Assembly: GCF_007993755.1 (NCBI RefSeq)
Contig: NZ_CP042467.1
Location: forward strand, 1,079,501-1,143,500
Source of the DNA: Microvenator marinus
GTDB taxonomy: Bacteria; Myxococcota_A; Bradymonadia; Bradymonadales; Bradymonadaceae
DNA: 64,000 bases
Direction: 5' to 3'
Within the stretch, counting starts at the first letter, position 1. Each line of letters opens with the position of its first letter. Shown here one piece after another: positions 34,397-43,597 of this stretch. Under the pieces are notes generated by a model. That model did not search any database. It was not told the origin of the DNA and worked only from the letters and a program-made list of their open reading frames with translations. A program made the position numbers and the translations under genes.

Positions 34397-35257
34397 ATGG
34401 CCTTTCTCGACGACATACTTGCCGGAGTTCACCTCGGATTATTCTGGGCAGTGGTCGACTTCGCGCTCGTATTCTTCGTCATTTACAAGATCTTGCACCT
34501 GATCAAGGGAACCCGTGCTCTCCAGATATTGGGCGGATTAACGCTCATGGTTGTGATGTACTTCATTTCGAAGAACTCACTGATCACGCTGGAGACGACC
34601 CATTGGTTCATCGACAAGTTCATTGCGAACATCTTCTTGATCGCCGTCGTGATTTTTCAGGACGATATCCGACGAGCCCTCGCCAGATTCGGAAAACGAA
34701 CCAGCGTGTCGTTCTTTTCGAGCAACCGAGCGATCGAGGAGGCCTCAGTTCTCGAAGAAGTGATCAAAGCTTGCTCACAGCTGCAGCAGCAAAAACTTGG
34801 AGCCCTCATCGCAGTTGAGCGTATCGCCAACTTGGACGAGATCACAGAAGACGGAGTCAAGCTCGACGCTGCGGTCACCAAAGATCTCTTGTTCAGCCTT
34901 TTCATTCCAGACCGTCAGAATCCGCTTCATGACGGTGCGGTGGTGATTCAGAAAGGGCGTATCAGCGCGGCAGGGTGCTTCCTTCCCCTTACAAACCTTC
35001 CGAACCTTGAGAAGTCCATGGGGACTCGGCACCGTGCGGCTCTGGGACTCTCCGGGGTGACCGATGCCGCCATTTGTATCGTAAGTGAAGAGTCCGGGCA
35101 TATCTCGATCGCACATCGCGACCAACTCTATCGCGACCTTGATACAAATGAGATGCGAGACCTGTTGCAGCGAATCTTCAGCCCCGAAGGTCGAAACGAT
35201 GAGTCGTTGGTGGAGCGTTTCCGACGCAATGACGAGAATGAGGAGCCCGTGACATGA
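34397..35257 (+). CDS. cdaA: Diadenylate cyclase CdaA
   Basis: The ATG at 34397 (AGGA five bases upstream) gives 286 residues. Three N-terminal membrane helices (to about residue 85) are followed by the DisA_N cyclase domain with DGAVVIQKG (about 180) and GTRHRAALG (about 214), the motifs that bind ATP and metal. It makes the second messenger c-di-AMP from two ATP. The stop overlaps the next gene (ATGA). Together with the YbbR protein and glmM downstream this forms the CdaA-CdaR-GlmM module. Confidence 0.95.
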   Translation: MAFLDDILAGVHLGLFWAVVDFALVFFVIYKILHLIKGTRALQILGGLTLMVVMYFISKNSLITLETTHWFIDKFIANIFLIAVVIFQDDIRRALARFGKRTSVSFFSSNRAIEEASVLEEVIKACSQLQQQKLGALIAVERIANLDEITEDGVKLDAAVTKDLLFSLFIPDRQNPLHDGAVVIQKGRISAAGCFLPLTNLPNLEKSMGTRHRAALGLSGVTDAAICIVSEESGHISIAHRDQLYRDLDTNEMRDLLQRIFSPEGRNDESLVERFRRNDENEEPVT

Positions 35258-36210
35258 GCCTCAAAGCGCAACTACATGGGTTATTCTTCGAGAATGCTGC
35301 CCTCAAAGGGGCGGCGTTTATCGTGACGCTCGTGCTCTTTGTTTGGGTTCGCGATGACCGAGAGGCGACAGTTGTGGCGACCGCTCCGGTTAGGATTGTG
35401 ATTCCGGAAGGCATGGTGATGGTAACTTCCCCGGTCGACCGAGTACGATTGACGGTGCGTGGAAGATGGTCGGATGTCAGCCGCTTCGACCCCACAGAAT
35501 TGCAAGCAGTAACCCTCGAGGCAACAGGCGAGCGTGAACAAACACTCTCGATCTCAGAAGACGCGGTCATTCTGCCGGGTTCTTTGCAAGTGGTTACGAT
35601 TCAGCCCGAAATGATTCGACTCCAGCTCGAGCCACAGGAGCGGCGCATCGTGAGGATCCAACCACGCATTGTGGGGCAACCCAAGGAAGCATATCGAATC
35701 GGTGCCGTGGTCGTAAATCCACCGGAGATCGAGTTTTCGGGGCCCAAAAATATCATCGACGATATGGAAGCCGTGTGGACCGAGCCTATCGATGTCTCCG
35801 AGATCTCAGAGTCGATCGACCGCCGCGTTCAGTTGCGGCCGGAGAGCCCACTCGTCGCATTTGATGCGAATGTCAACGTGAGTGTCCGCATCCCCATCGA
35901 GACCCTTGAAGTCACGAGAACGATTCAGGACATCGAAGTGGCGGCGGTTAACACCACCAAAAACGTCGTGATGCGCCCTCCGGTCATCTCCGCGACGGTT
36001 CGTGGGCCAAAGTCGATGGTGGACAATACTGAGAAAGACCAGATTATGGCTACGATCGACCTGAGCGCCGAGGAAAGGCGCGGGCCGGGAACCTTCGAAA
36101 AACAGCCACAAATCAAAAACTTGCCCGAGGGCTTAACCCTCGTGGACTTCCATCCTAAAGACATTATAGTCACCACGACTCGCCCTGATCCTCCACGTCC
36201 CGAAGAATAG
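35254..36210 (+). CDS. YbbR-domain protein (CdaR-like)
   Basis: The 318-residue protein has one N-terminal membrane helix (about 18-33, LKGAAFIVTLVLFVWV) and then three to four YbbR repeats outside the membrane (for example RLTVRGRWSDVSRFD, EIEFSGPKNIIDD and ATVRGPKSMVDN). YbbR/CdaR proteins bind CdaA and tune its cyclase activity in Firmicutes; the same is inferred here from the gene order. The C-terminus is a short Pro-rich tail (PDPPRPEE). It starts within the cdaA stop. Confidence 0.85.
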   Translation: MSLKAQLHGLFFENAALKGAAFIVTLVLFVWVRDDREATVVATAPVRIVIPEGMVMVTSPVDRVRLTVRGRWSDVSRFDPTELQAVTLEATGEREQTLSISEDAVILPGSLQVVTIQPEMIRLQLEPQERRIVRIQPRIVGQPKEAYRIGAVVVNPPEIEFSGPKNIIDDMEAVWTEPIDVSEISESIDRRVQLRPESPLVAFDANVNVSVRIPIETLEVTRTIQDIEVAAVNTTKNVVMRPPVISATVRGPKSMVDNTEKDQIMATIDLSAEERRGPGTFEKQPQIKNLPEGLTLVDFHPKDIIVTTTRPDPPRPEE

Positions 36211-36276
36211 TGATATTGCAATTTCTGGGGGAAGGCTTTAACTGCGGCATTGGTTGAATTTTTTAGAGGAGTTCAA

Positions 36277-37641
36277 GTGAGTCAGCGCCAACTTTTTGGA
36301 ACCGACGGAATTCGTGGAGTTGCCAACGAATTTCCAATGACCGCTGAGGTCGCAGTGAGGCTGGGCCAGGCTATAGCGCATCACTTTCGCTCGAAGTCTG
36401 CGCAAGAGTCGCATCGAACCCGAATACTTATCGGAAAAGACACCCGAATTTCAGGCTACATGTTTGAGAGTGGGCTCGCTGCCGGGATCACCAGTATGGG
36501 CGCCGATGTCCAGCTCGTGGGGCCCCTGCCGACCCCGGGCATCTCTTTCCTCACAACCGGTATGCGTGCCGACGCTGGTATCGTTATTTCGGCGAGCCAC
36601 AATGCGTATCAGGACAACGGGATCAAGATCTTCGGACGCGATGGATTTAAGCTCCCTGACCACGAAGAAGCCGCCATTGAGGCACTCGTGATGTCGGAGA
36701 CTCCGCCGGTGTGTGACGCGCGAAGTATTGGAAAGGCGGTCCGCATCGACGACGCCACGGGCCGATACATCGTCTTTTTGAAGAATACGTTTCCCAAGGA
36801 CTTGAGCCTCGATGGACTGCGAATCGTGCTCGATTGTGCCAATGGCGCGGCGTACAAAGTGGCGCCGGCCGTACTAAGAGAACTCGGGGCAGAGGTCTTC
36901 ACCCTTGGCGTTGAGCCCGATGGCTACAATATCAATCATAAGTGCGGGAGCCTCTACCCGGATAGCCTCGCGGCAAGAGTGCGCGAGACCCGAGCCGATA
37001 TCGGGATTTCCCTCGACGGTGACGCGGATCGCGTGATTCTAGTAGACGAAAAAGGAGCGGTGGTTGATGGAGACCGCATCATTGCTCTTTGCGCGATATC
37101 TCTCCAAGAAAGTGGAGAGCTGCAGCAAAACACCGTGGTCACAACTGTGATGAGTAATATCGGGCTTGAAATCGCCCTTCGAAAGCGCGGTATTCAACTC
37201 GTTCGCTCCAACGTCGGCGACCGATATGTGGTCGAGGCGATGCGCGAAGGAGGTTTCAACCTCGGTGGGGAGCAATCCGGCCATATTATCTTCACGGATC
37301 ATACGACCACAGGTGACGGCATGCTTGCTGCACTTCAGGTTCTTGCGATTATGCGAAGGCGCAGAGCGCGCCTTAGTGAAGTTGCTCAGGTCATGACTCC
37401 AAGCCCCCAGGTGCTCATCAATATTCAAGTGCGCCAGAAGCCTGACCTTGAAACACTTGAGCCGCTGCAAAAAGCACTGGCCGTTATTGAGTCAAAGCTC
37501 GGAGACTCGGGACGCGTTCTGATTCGCTACTCGGGAACTGAACCTAAGGCCCGTGTTATGGTAGAAGGGCCAGACGACCAGTTGGTGCATGAGTTTGCGA
37601 ATCAGCTGGCGGAAGTTCTAAAGGCTGAGATCGGAGCATAG
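36277..37641 (+). CDS. glmM: Phosphoglucosamine mutase
   Basis: The GTG start at 36277 (AGGAG six bases upstream) gives 454 residues beginning [17 protein letters not shown], the usual GlmM N-terminus. It has the phosphoserine loop VISASHN, the metal-binding DGDADR and the phosphate-binding [12 protein letters not shown] near the end. It converts glucosamine-6-phosphate to glucosamine-1-phosphate for peptidoglycan and LPS. In c-di-AMP-producing bacteria GlmM also inhibits CdaA, which fits its place in this operon. pdxJ starts two bases after it. Confidence 0.96.
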   Translation: MSQRQLFGTDGIRGVANEFPMTAEVAVRLGQAIAHHFRSKSAQESHRTRILIGKDTRISGYMFESGLAAGITSMGADVQLVGPLPTPGISFLTTGMRADAGIVISASHNAYQDNGIKIFGRDGFKLPDHEEAAIEALVMSETPPVCDARSIGKAVRIDDATGRYIVFLKNTFPKDLSLDGLRIVLDCANGAAYKVAPAVLRELGAEVFTLGVEPDGYNINHKCGSLYPDSLAARVRETRADIGISLDGDADRVILVDEKGAVVDGDRIIALCAISLQESGELQQNTVVTTVMSNIGLEIALRKRGIQLVRSNVGDRYVVEAMREGGFNLGGEQSGHIIFTDHTTTGDGMLAALQVLAIMRRRRARLSEVAQVMTPSPQVLINIQVRQKPDLETLEPLQKALAVIESKLGDSGRVLIRYSGTEPKARVMVEGPDDQLVHEFANQLAEVLKAEIGA

Positions 37642-37643
37642 GT

Positions 37644-38417
37644 ATGAGTGTGTTTCCTCGTTTAGGTGTCAATGTGGACCACGTCGCTACGATTCGACAG
37701 GCTCGTGGCACGCGGTATCCCGACCCGGTTGACGCTGCGTATATCGCGGAGCGCGCAGGTGCGGCTCAGATTACGGTCCACCTTCGCGAGGACCGAAGAC
37801 ACATCCAAGACCGCGATGTTGAGCTTCTGGCGAAGACCGTCACCACCAAGCTGAACCTCGAAATGGCCGCGACGCCCGAAATGGCGGAGATTGCCAATCG
37901 AATCCGTCCTCATATGATTACGTTGGTGCCCGAGAAGCGCGAGGAGAAGACCACTGAAGGCGGCCTAGAAGTTGCCGGACGCGTGGGATGGATGAGGGAT
38001 TACGTGGACTCCATTCGACCTTCTGGGGCGCAGATTAGCCTCTTCATCGACCCAAGCGTGGAGCAGACTCAGGCTAGCGAGGAAGTTGGAGCGGATATCG
38101 TCGAGTTCCATACAGGCGACTATTGTGCGGAGCTTGTGGCATTCCCGAGTTATGAGGAATGGAAGGTTCATACCGAAATCGAATTCGAGCGCATCGAGCG
38201 GGCCGCGAAACTCGCCTACTCGCTCGGCTTGATTCCCGCGGCTGGCCACGGGCTGACTTACGAGAATGTGGTTCGAGTGGCGACGATCCCGGAGATTGAA
38301 GAATACAATATCGGGCATGCCATCGTGGCACGGGCCGTGATTGTGGGATTCGAAAATGCTGTAAAACAGATGCTCGAGAGTTTGAGGCAGGGGTTCATTT
38401 CCCGGAAGATTGAATGA
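37644..38417 (+). CDS. pdxJ: Pyridoxine 5'-phosphate synthase
   Basis: The 257-residue TIM-barrel protein begins RLGVNVDHVATIRQARGTRYPDP, the PdxJ signature, and has ITVHLREDRRHIQDRD and GHGLTYENV with the expected catalytic residues. It condenses 1-deoxyxylulose-5-phosphate with 3-amino-2-oxopropyl phosphate to make pyridoxine phosphate. The stop overlaps the nnrD/nnrE start by four bases. Confidence 0.97.
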   Translation: MSVFPRLGVNVDHVATIRQARGTRYPDPVDAAYIAERAGAAQITVHLREDRRHIQDRDVELLAKTVTTKLNLEMAATPEMAEIANRIRPHMITLVPEKREEKTTEGGLEVAGRVGWMRDYVDSIRPSGAQISLFIDPSVEQTQASEEVGADIVEFHTGDYCAELVAFPSYEEWKVHTEIEFERIERAAKLAYSLGLIPAAGHGLTYENVVRVATIPEIEEYNIGHAIVARAVIVGFENAVKQMLESLRQGFISRKIE

Positions 38418-39886
38418 AGCCTTTGGTCAATGCGGAGCAAATGCGTGAGATGGACCGCCGAACCATAGTGGGCGGTATCTCAGGCTTTGACCTCATGGAA
38501 AGGGCTGCAACCGGTGCCGCTGATTTTATCTGCAAGGACTCTCCAGATCTCTCGTCCATCAGCATTTTAGCAGGCGTTGGAAATAATGGCGGAGACGGTC
38601 TCGCGCTAGCACGAATTCTGGATAAGAGGGGCGTGCGAGCCCACGTGTTCTTGGTGGGTGATGCTTCGAGAATGAGCGCAGAGTCGCGTCGAAATCTGGA
38701 ACTCTTGGCCCAGACCAGCGTTGAAGTGACACGTCTCGACGCCGTCTCTGGCATAACGGCCGAGAATGAGGTCTGGGTTGACGCACTCCTTGGCATCGGT
38801 CTCGATCGCGAGCTTAAGGGCATCTACGCCGACACCATGACATTTCTCCAGAACCAGGCCCGAGTCTATGCGCTCGATGTACCGAGCTTTGTGCAAAGTG
38901 ACACGGGTGCGTTCATGGGCCCCACGTACAGAGCCCATGCAACGATCACCTTCGGAGCACCAAAAGTCGGGCTCTTTCTCGAGCCGACTCGAGGTTTGAG
39001 GGGCGAGCTTGAAGTTGTTGATATAGGAATCCCCGGTGACATCGCGGACGATGTTGGGCATCGCGCTTATCTGGTTGAATCATCTGACTTGGTGCGTCCC
39101 CGGAGACCAGCGGACTTCCACAAAGGAAGAGCCGGACGCGTTCTGATCATCGGAGGAAGTCCCGGAATCGTTGGCGCGAGTGTTCTCGCCGGGAAAGCAG
39201 CGCTCGCTGGTGGTGCTGGTTTGGTCACGATTGGAACTACGCGCGAATCTTCGGCATCAATCGGACTCGTCCACCCTACTCTGCTCTCGAAGCCACTTTT
39301 GGATGCTGAAGACCAAATCGAGCACTCGCTAGCCGAGGCCGATGTCGTGGTTATCGGTCCAGGCCTCGCGCCGAACGATGCCGCTCTCAAGATCCTAGAG
39401 GCGGCCCGCGTGGTTTCAAAACCTGTGATTCTGGATGCCGGTGCGCTTCATCTTTTGAAAGACAGGGCATTACCCTCGATGTGTGTGATAACGCCGCACC
39501 CGGGTGAAGCCGCGATGCTGCTCGAGAGCTCGGTGGAGGAGGTTTTGGCTGCACCTTTGGAGGCGGCCCGAAAACTCTCCCTAAAGTTCAACGCGATTGC
39601 GGTGTTGAAAACCTCGCGAACCCTCATCGATGATGGCCGACTCACCTACATCAACTCGACTGGCAATCCTGGGATGGCTGTGGGAGGCATGGGCGATGTT
39701 TTGACCGGAATCCTCGCAACCCAGCTCTTAGAAGAGGGCTTCACCGCCGAAGCTTGCGCCAAAGCGGTATGCCTTCATGGCCACGCCGCCGACGTTGCTA
39801 CCAAAAACTTTGGAGAACGTGGACTTGACCCCTTGGATCTCATCGAGGCCCTCAAGAGGCTTTGGCCCGAGTTGGAGGTCCAGTGA
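38414..39886 (+). CDS. nnrD: Bifunctional NAD(P)H-hydrate epimerase / ADP-dependent dehydratase
   Basis: The 490-residue fusion repairs hydrated NAD(P)H. The N-terminal half (1-205) is the YjeF_N epimerase (GVGNNGGDGLALARIL, VDALLGIGL). The C-terminal half (about 235-490) is the dehydratase with KGRAGRVLIIGGSPGIVGA, ITPHPGEAAML and the ATP/ADP-binding NSTGNPGMAVGGMGDVLTG. This matches the E. coli Nnr (YjeF) arrangement. It is coupled to pdxJ upstream, and its TGA overlaps the GTG of the following gene. Confidence 0.96.
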   Translation: MKPLVNAEQMREMDRRTIVGGISGFDLMERAATGAADFICKDSPDLSSISILAGVGNNGGDGLALARILDKRGVRAHVFLVGDASRMSAESRRNLELLAQTSVEVTRLDAVSGITAENEVWVDALLGIGLDRELKGIYADTMTFLQNQARVYALDVPSFVQSDTGAFMGPTYRAHATITFGAPKVGLFLEPTRGLRGELEVVDIGIPGDIADDVGHRAYLVESSDLVRPRRPADFHKGRAGRVLIIGGSPGIVGASVLAGKAALAGGAGLVTIGTTRESSASIGLVHPTLLSKPLLDAEDQIEHSLAEADVVVIGPGLAPNDAALKILEAARVVSKPVILDAGALHLLKDRALPSMCVITPHPGEAAMLLESSVEEVLAAPLEAARKLSLKFNAIAVLKTSRTLIDDGRLTYINSTGNPGMAVGGMGDVLTGILATQLLEEGFTAEACAKAVCLHGHAADVATKNFGERGLDPLDLIEALKRLWPELEVQ

Positions 39887-41025
39887 GAGTTTGGTTGCTG
39901 GCTTTGATGCTCGTGGCTTGCGTGCCGGAACCTTCAGACCCTGTGTCCTTCGGTCAGCTCTGCTCGCCACCAAGTGACGAGTGTCGAAATGACGCTGTGA
40001 TCTACCGAGACTCGGTTGGCCGAAACCAGTTGGACTTCACGGTCAGCAATGTTGGCGACAATACAGCCTTTGTTTCCCTTCAGGCTTTTCGGCCTGGAGA
40101 GTCCGACGTACCGATCGTGACCTCCGAGCTCGAGTTAAGCCAGGGAGAGACAGCCGGGCAGCGTTGGACACCCCAGGAACTCGGCGTTTTTTCTCCATTG
40201 CAGATCCAACTCGATTGCGCCGGGTGTGAAGCCCAGGCGGATTTTGTTCTGACCTCGGTGCCCCTCGAATGCATTTCTGACGATGATTGCGGCTCCGGCT
40301 GGTTTTGCGACACAAATTCTCCGGGACGTTGCGTCGAATGCCGGTCAGATTCGGAGTGTTCGCTTGATCAACGCTGCGACATTGCCCGTGGTCGGTGCGA
40401 CCCACCTGACGGAGAAGGCACGTGCCAGCACGCGGGCGGTATACCTTTGGTTTTGACCTTGATGTTGATCTGGCCATTTTTGAGACGCCGCCGCCCTGCC
40501 CTCGTGCTCTCGTGCGCACTCGTCTTGACGCTACCGACCTCCTCAGATGCGGCAGCACCAGTCGCGAGCCTTGGTATCGGTGTAGGTCCTCAGATCATGA
40601 CTGGAGAGTTAGGCGATTTGACTCAAATGGGATGGGGCCTTGGAGTCAGCCAAGAACTGCGTTGGAGGTACGCTGGGATGAGAACGGCCGTCGGCGCCAC
40701 GTACTTTCTTACGAACCAAAACGCCCCGCCCTTCTCAAAAGGTCTGCAATCGTACTTCTTTCAGATCGGTCCCCGGGCATTTATCCCGGTAGGGCCCGTT
40801 GAGATTCCAATTGGCGTGGACTACTCACGACTTGGTTTGGCCTCCAACACACTAGTCCAAATCACTGGCATTGAATCCGGCTACAATGGGCTCAACGTGA
40901 CTACAGGAGTCAGATTCCGGTGGTCAGGGCTCGAGGTTAGAGGAGATTTGGAGTGGCAACCCTACCTGAATTTCCCAGGGCAATTCATCGGCGCCCGTTT
41001 ATCAATCGCACTTGTTCCTCGTTAG
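39883..41025 (+). CDS. Composite lipoprotein: Cys-rich domain, MYXO-CTERM-like tail, internal signal peptide, beta-barrel
   Basis: The GTG at 39883 overlaps the previous stop, giving 380 residues. Parts in order are: a lipoprotein signal with Cys13 (LLALMLVAC); a beta-sandwich-like region; two Cys-rich repeats (about 130-173); a MYXO-CTERM-like tail with Cys181, a hydrophobic segment (187-200) and RRRR (201-204); a second signal-peptide-like stretch (205-223, ending TSSDA); and a beta-rich domain (224-380) resembling a small outer-membrane barrel that ends LSIALVPR. The layout looks like two secreted proteins fused in one frame. No function is recognised. A hidden start or sequencing error joining two genes should be considered. 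Confidence 0.6.
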   Translation: MRVWLLALMLVACVPEPSDPVSFGQLCSPPSDECRNDAVIYRDSVGRNQLDFTVSNVGDNTAFVSLQAFRPGESDVPIVTSELELSQGETAGQRWTPQELGVFSPLQIQLDCAGCEAQADFVLTSVPLECISDDDCGSGWFCDTNSPGRCVECRSDSECSLDQRCDIARGRCDPPDGEGTCQHAGGIPLVLTLMLIWPFLRRRRPALVLSCALVLTLPTSSDAAAPVASLGIGVGPQIMTGELGDLTQMGWGLGVSQELRWRYAGMRTAVGATYFLTNQNAPPFSKGLQSYFFQIGPRAFIPVGPVEIPIGVDYSRLGLASNTLVQITGIESGYNGLNVTTGVRFRWSGLEVRGDLEWQPYLNFPGQFIGARLSIALVPR

Positions 41026-41086
41026 ACTTGCGAGATACCTCTCGATTGCTAACAATGCGCGACAAATCAGTTTCATGAGGAGACCC

Positions 41087-43585
41087 ATGGCAGACGGCAC
41101 AATTCAAGAAGTGGTGCAAAACCACAGCAGTCGCGTAGGAATGACCCCCGAAGACTTGGAGCAATCAGTCCTTGAGCACCTGTTCTACACCTGTGGAAAG
41201 GACCTCCGCTCCGCGACACCACTTGACGTCTACCGAGCAATCTCACACGCCACGCGCGATCGACTTGTTCACCGCTGGCTGCAGTCTAAACGCACCTATT
41301 TTCACCACGAGGCAAAGCGGGTCTGTTATCTCTCTGCTGAATTCCTGATCGGACGTGCTCTGGCCCAAAATCTACTAAATCTGGGCATCTATCACCTCGC
41401 AGAGACCTCCCTCGATCATCGTGGCTTGACCCTCAAGGACATCCTTGAGGAAGAACTCGACCCTGGACTCGGAAACGGTGGCTTGGGACGACTCGCCGCT
41501 TGTTTTATGGAGAGTCTCGCCACGCTTCAGTATCCCGCATACGGGTACGGCATTCGCTACGAATTCGGAATCTTCGACCAGGAGATCGCGAATGGTTGGC
41601 AAGTCGAGAGAGGTGATGATTGGCTTCGGCGTGGAAACCCATGGGAAGTCCCTCGGCACGAACTCTCGGTGGGCGTTAACTTCTACGGACGCGTCGAGGC
41701 TCGGGTGCATGTGGACGGGACTAAATCCATGCACTGGGTGGATACACAGACGGTCATTGGCGTTCCGTACGACACTCCTATCCTCGGCTACCAGAACAAC
41801 ACCGTAAACACGCTCAGGCTCTGGTCTGCTAAGGCCTCCAAGGAGTTCAATTTCTCCGTGTTCAACGACGGTGACTACCGACGCGCGGTGGAAGAAAAGG
41901 CGCTCAGCGAGAGTATCTCCAAGGTTCTCTATCCAAATGATGAGTCGGCAGAGGGCAAGGAGTTGCGGCTCAAGCAGCAGTACTTCTTTGTGGCGTGTTC
42001 CATCGCTGACATCATTCGAAGGCATAAGAAGCGATTCGACACCCTGGACAATCTTCCAGACCAAATCGCGATCCAACTCAACGATACTCACCCGGCTATC
42101 GCTGTAGCAGAGCTGATGCGCGTGTTGATCGACGAGGAATCAATCGCGTGGGAAAAGGCCTGGGAGTTGACCAAGGCGGCCACCGGATTCACCAATCACA
42201 CCCTACTTCCTGAAGCTCTGGAGAAATGGCCAGTTCCGATGTTTGAGAGGCTTCTGCCTCGCATTCTCCAGATTATCTACGAGATCAATCGTCGCTTCCT
42301 ACTCGAAGTTCATGTCAAATGGCCAAACGATGATGAGCGCAAACGGCGGCTTTCAATCATTGAAGAAGGTCCCGTTAAACACGTGCGAATGGCCCATCTG
42401 GCGGTAGTTGGATCGCATAGCGTCAACGGTGTAGCTGAGCTCCATAGTGAACTCGTCTGCACCCAACTCATGCCCGACTTTCACGACATGTGGCCGCAGC
42501 GCTTCAACAACAAGACCAACGGCGTTACGCCACGCAGATGGCTGCTACAGTGCAACCCTGACCTGAGCGAAGCGTTGACCGAGAGGATTTCCGATGGTTG
42601 GGCGCGAGACCTTTCAGAACTGACGAAGATTCTCGAGTACAAAGACGACACCGAGTTCCGGGCGGAAGTCCGGGCGATTAAACGCAAGAACAAAGAGAGA
42701 TTGGCCAAGGTAATCGAATCTAGGCACGGGTTTAAGCCTAACCTCGACTCGATTTTTGACGTCCAAGTCAAGAGACTACACGAATACAAGCGCCAGCTAC
42801 TAAACTGTCTTCATATCATCGCTCTCTATCAAGATATGAAGGAGAATCCCGAGAGCGACCGCGCCCCGAGAACCTTCATTTTTGGGGGTAAAGCGGCACC
42901 GGGATACATGATGGCAAAGCTACACATCAAGCTCATCAATGATGTGGCCGACATCATCAACCATGACCCCGCAATCCGTGACCGAATCAAGGTCGTTTTC
43001 TTGAGCAACTACAATGTTTCGCTAGCCGAAATCATCATTCCGGGTGCAGACATTTCCGAGCAGATTTCGATGGCTGGCAAAGAAGCTTCCGGCACCGGAA
43101 ACATGAAGTTTGCTATGAATGGGGCCCTTACAGTCGGAACCCTAGATGGTGCGAATATCGAGATCCGAGAGGAAGTCGGCGCCGAGAACTTCTTCCTCTT
43201 TGGGCTCAAAGCCGATGAGGTTCGTGGGCTCAAAGGGTCGGGCTACAATCCAAACCACTATATCGAGCGCAGTCCACGGCTTCGACGAGCCCTTGATCTC
43301 ATCGCGTCGGGATTCTTCTCTCCCGACGATCCAAGTCGGTTCCAGCCCGTTGTCAACGAGCTGAGAAACCTGGACACCTACATGCTCTGCGCCGATTTCG
43401 ACGATTATTTCCGTGCCCAGTTTGAGGTTGACCAGTGTTACCGCGACCCCGAAAACTGGACATCGAAGGTCATTGAAAATCTCGGCAATATCGGAAAGTT
43501 CTCCAGTGACCGTACGATCGAGCAGTATTGCAAGGAGATCTGGAATCTGACACCTTGCCCTATCGACCTCACCGAAAGTTTCTAA
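41087..43585 (+). CDS. glgP: Glycogen/maltodextrin phosphorylase
   Basis: The ATG at 41087 is chosen because AGGAG lies five to six bases upstream; it yields 832 residues, typical of the family. Signatures include DPGLGNGGLGRLAACF, the QLNDTHPAIAVAE segment and the pyridoxal-phosphate Lys in ASGTGNMKFAMNGALTVG near residue 670. It releases glucose-1-phosphate from alpha-1,4-glucans. No other glycogen genes are next to it. An upstream in-frame ATG (41075) and a longer frame to 41012 exist but are less well supported. Confidence 0.96.
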   Translation: MADGTIQEVVQNHSSRVGMTPEDLEQSVLEHLFYTCGKDLRSATPLDVYRAISHATRDRLVHRWLQSKRTYFHHEAKRVCYLSAEFLIGRALAQNLLNLGIYHLAETSLDHRGLTLKDILEEELDPGLGNGGLGRLAACFMESLATLQYPAYGYGIRYEFGIFDQEIANGWQVERGDDWLRRGNPWEVPRHELSVGVNFYGRVEARVHVDGTKSMHWVDTQTVIGVPYDTPILGYQNNTVNTLRLWSAKASKEFNFSVFNDGDYRRAVEEKALSESISKVLYPNDESAEGKELRLKQQYFFVACSIADIIRRHKKRFDTLDNLPDQIAIQLNDTHPAIAVAELMRVLIDEESIAWEKAWELTKAATGFTNHTLLPEALEKWPVPMFERLLPRILQIIYEINRRFLLEVHVKWPNDDERKRRLSIIEEGPVKHVRMAHLAVVGSHSVNGVAELHSELVCTQLMPDFHDMWPQRFNNKTNGVTPRRWLLQCNPDLSEALTERISDGWARDLSELTKILEYKDDTEFRAEVRAIKRKNKERLAKVIESRHGFKPNLDSIFDVQVKRLHEYKRQLLNCLHIIALYQDMKENPESDRAPRTFIFGGKAAPGYMMAKLHIKLINDVADIINHDPAIRDRIKVVFLSNYNVSLAEIIIPGADISEQISMAGKEASGTGNMKFAMNGALTVGTLDGANIEIREEVGAENFFLFGLKADEVRGLKGSGYNPNHYIERSPRLRRALDLIASGFFSPDDPSRFQPVVNELRNLDTYMLCADFDDYFRAQFEVDQCYRDPENWTSKVIENLGNIGKFSSDRTIEQYCKEIWNLTPCPIDLTESF

Positions 43586-43597
43586 AGAGAAGTTCAA

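Noticed and set aside
41375-42091. 238-residue open frame on the minus strand
   Set aside because: It is antisense to glgP and has no family signature.
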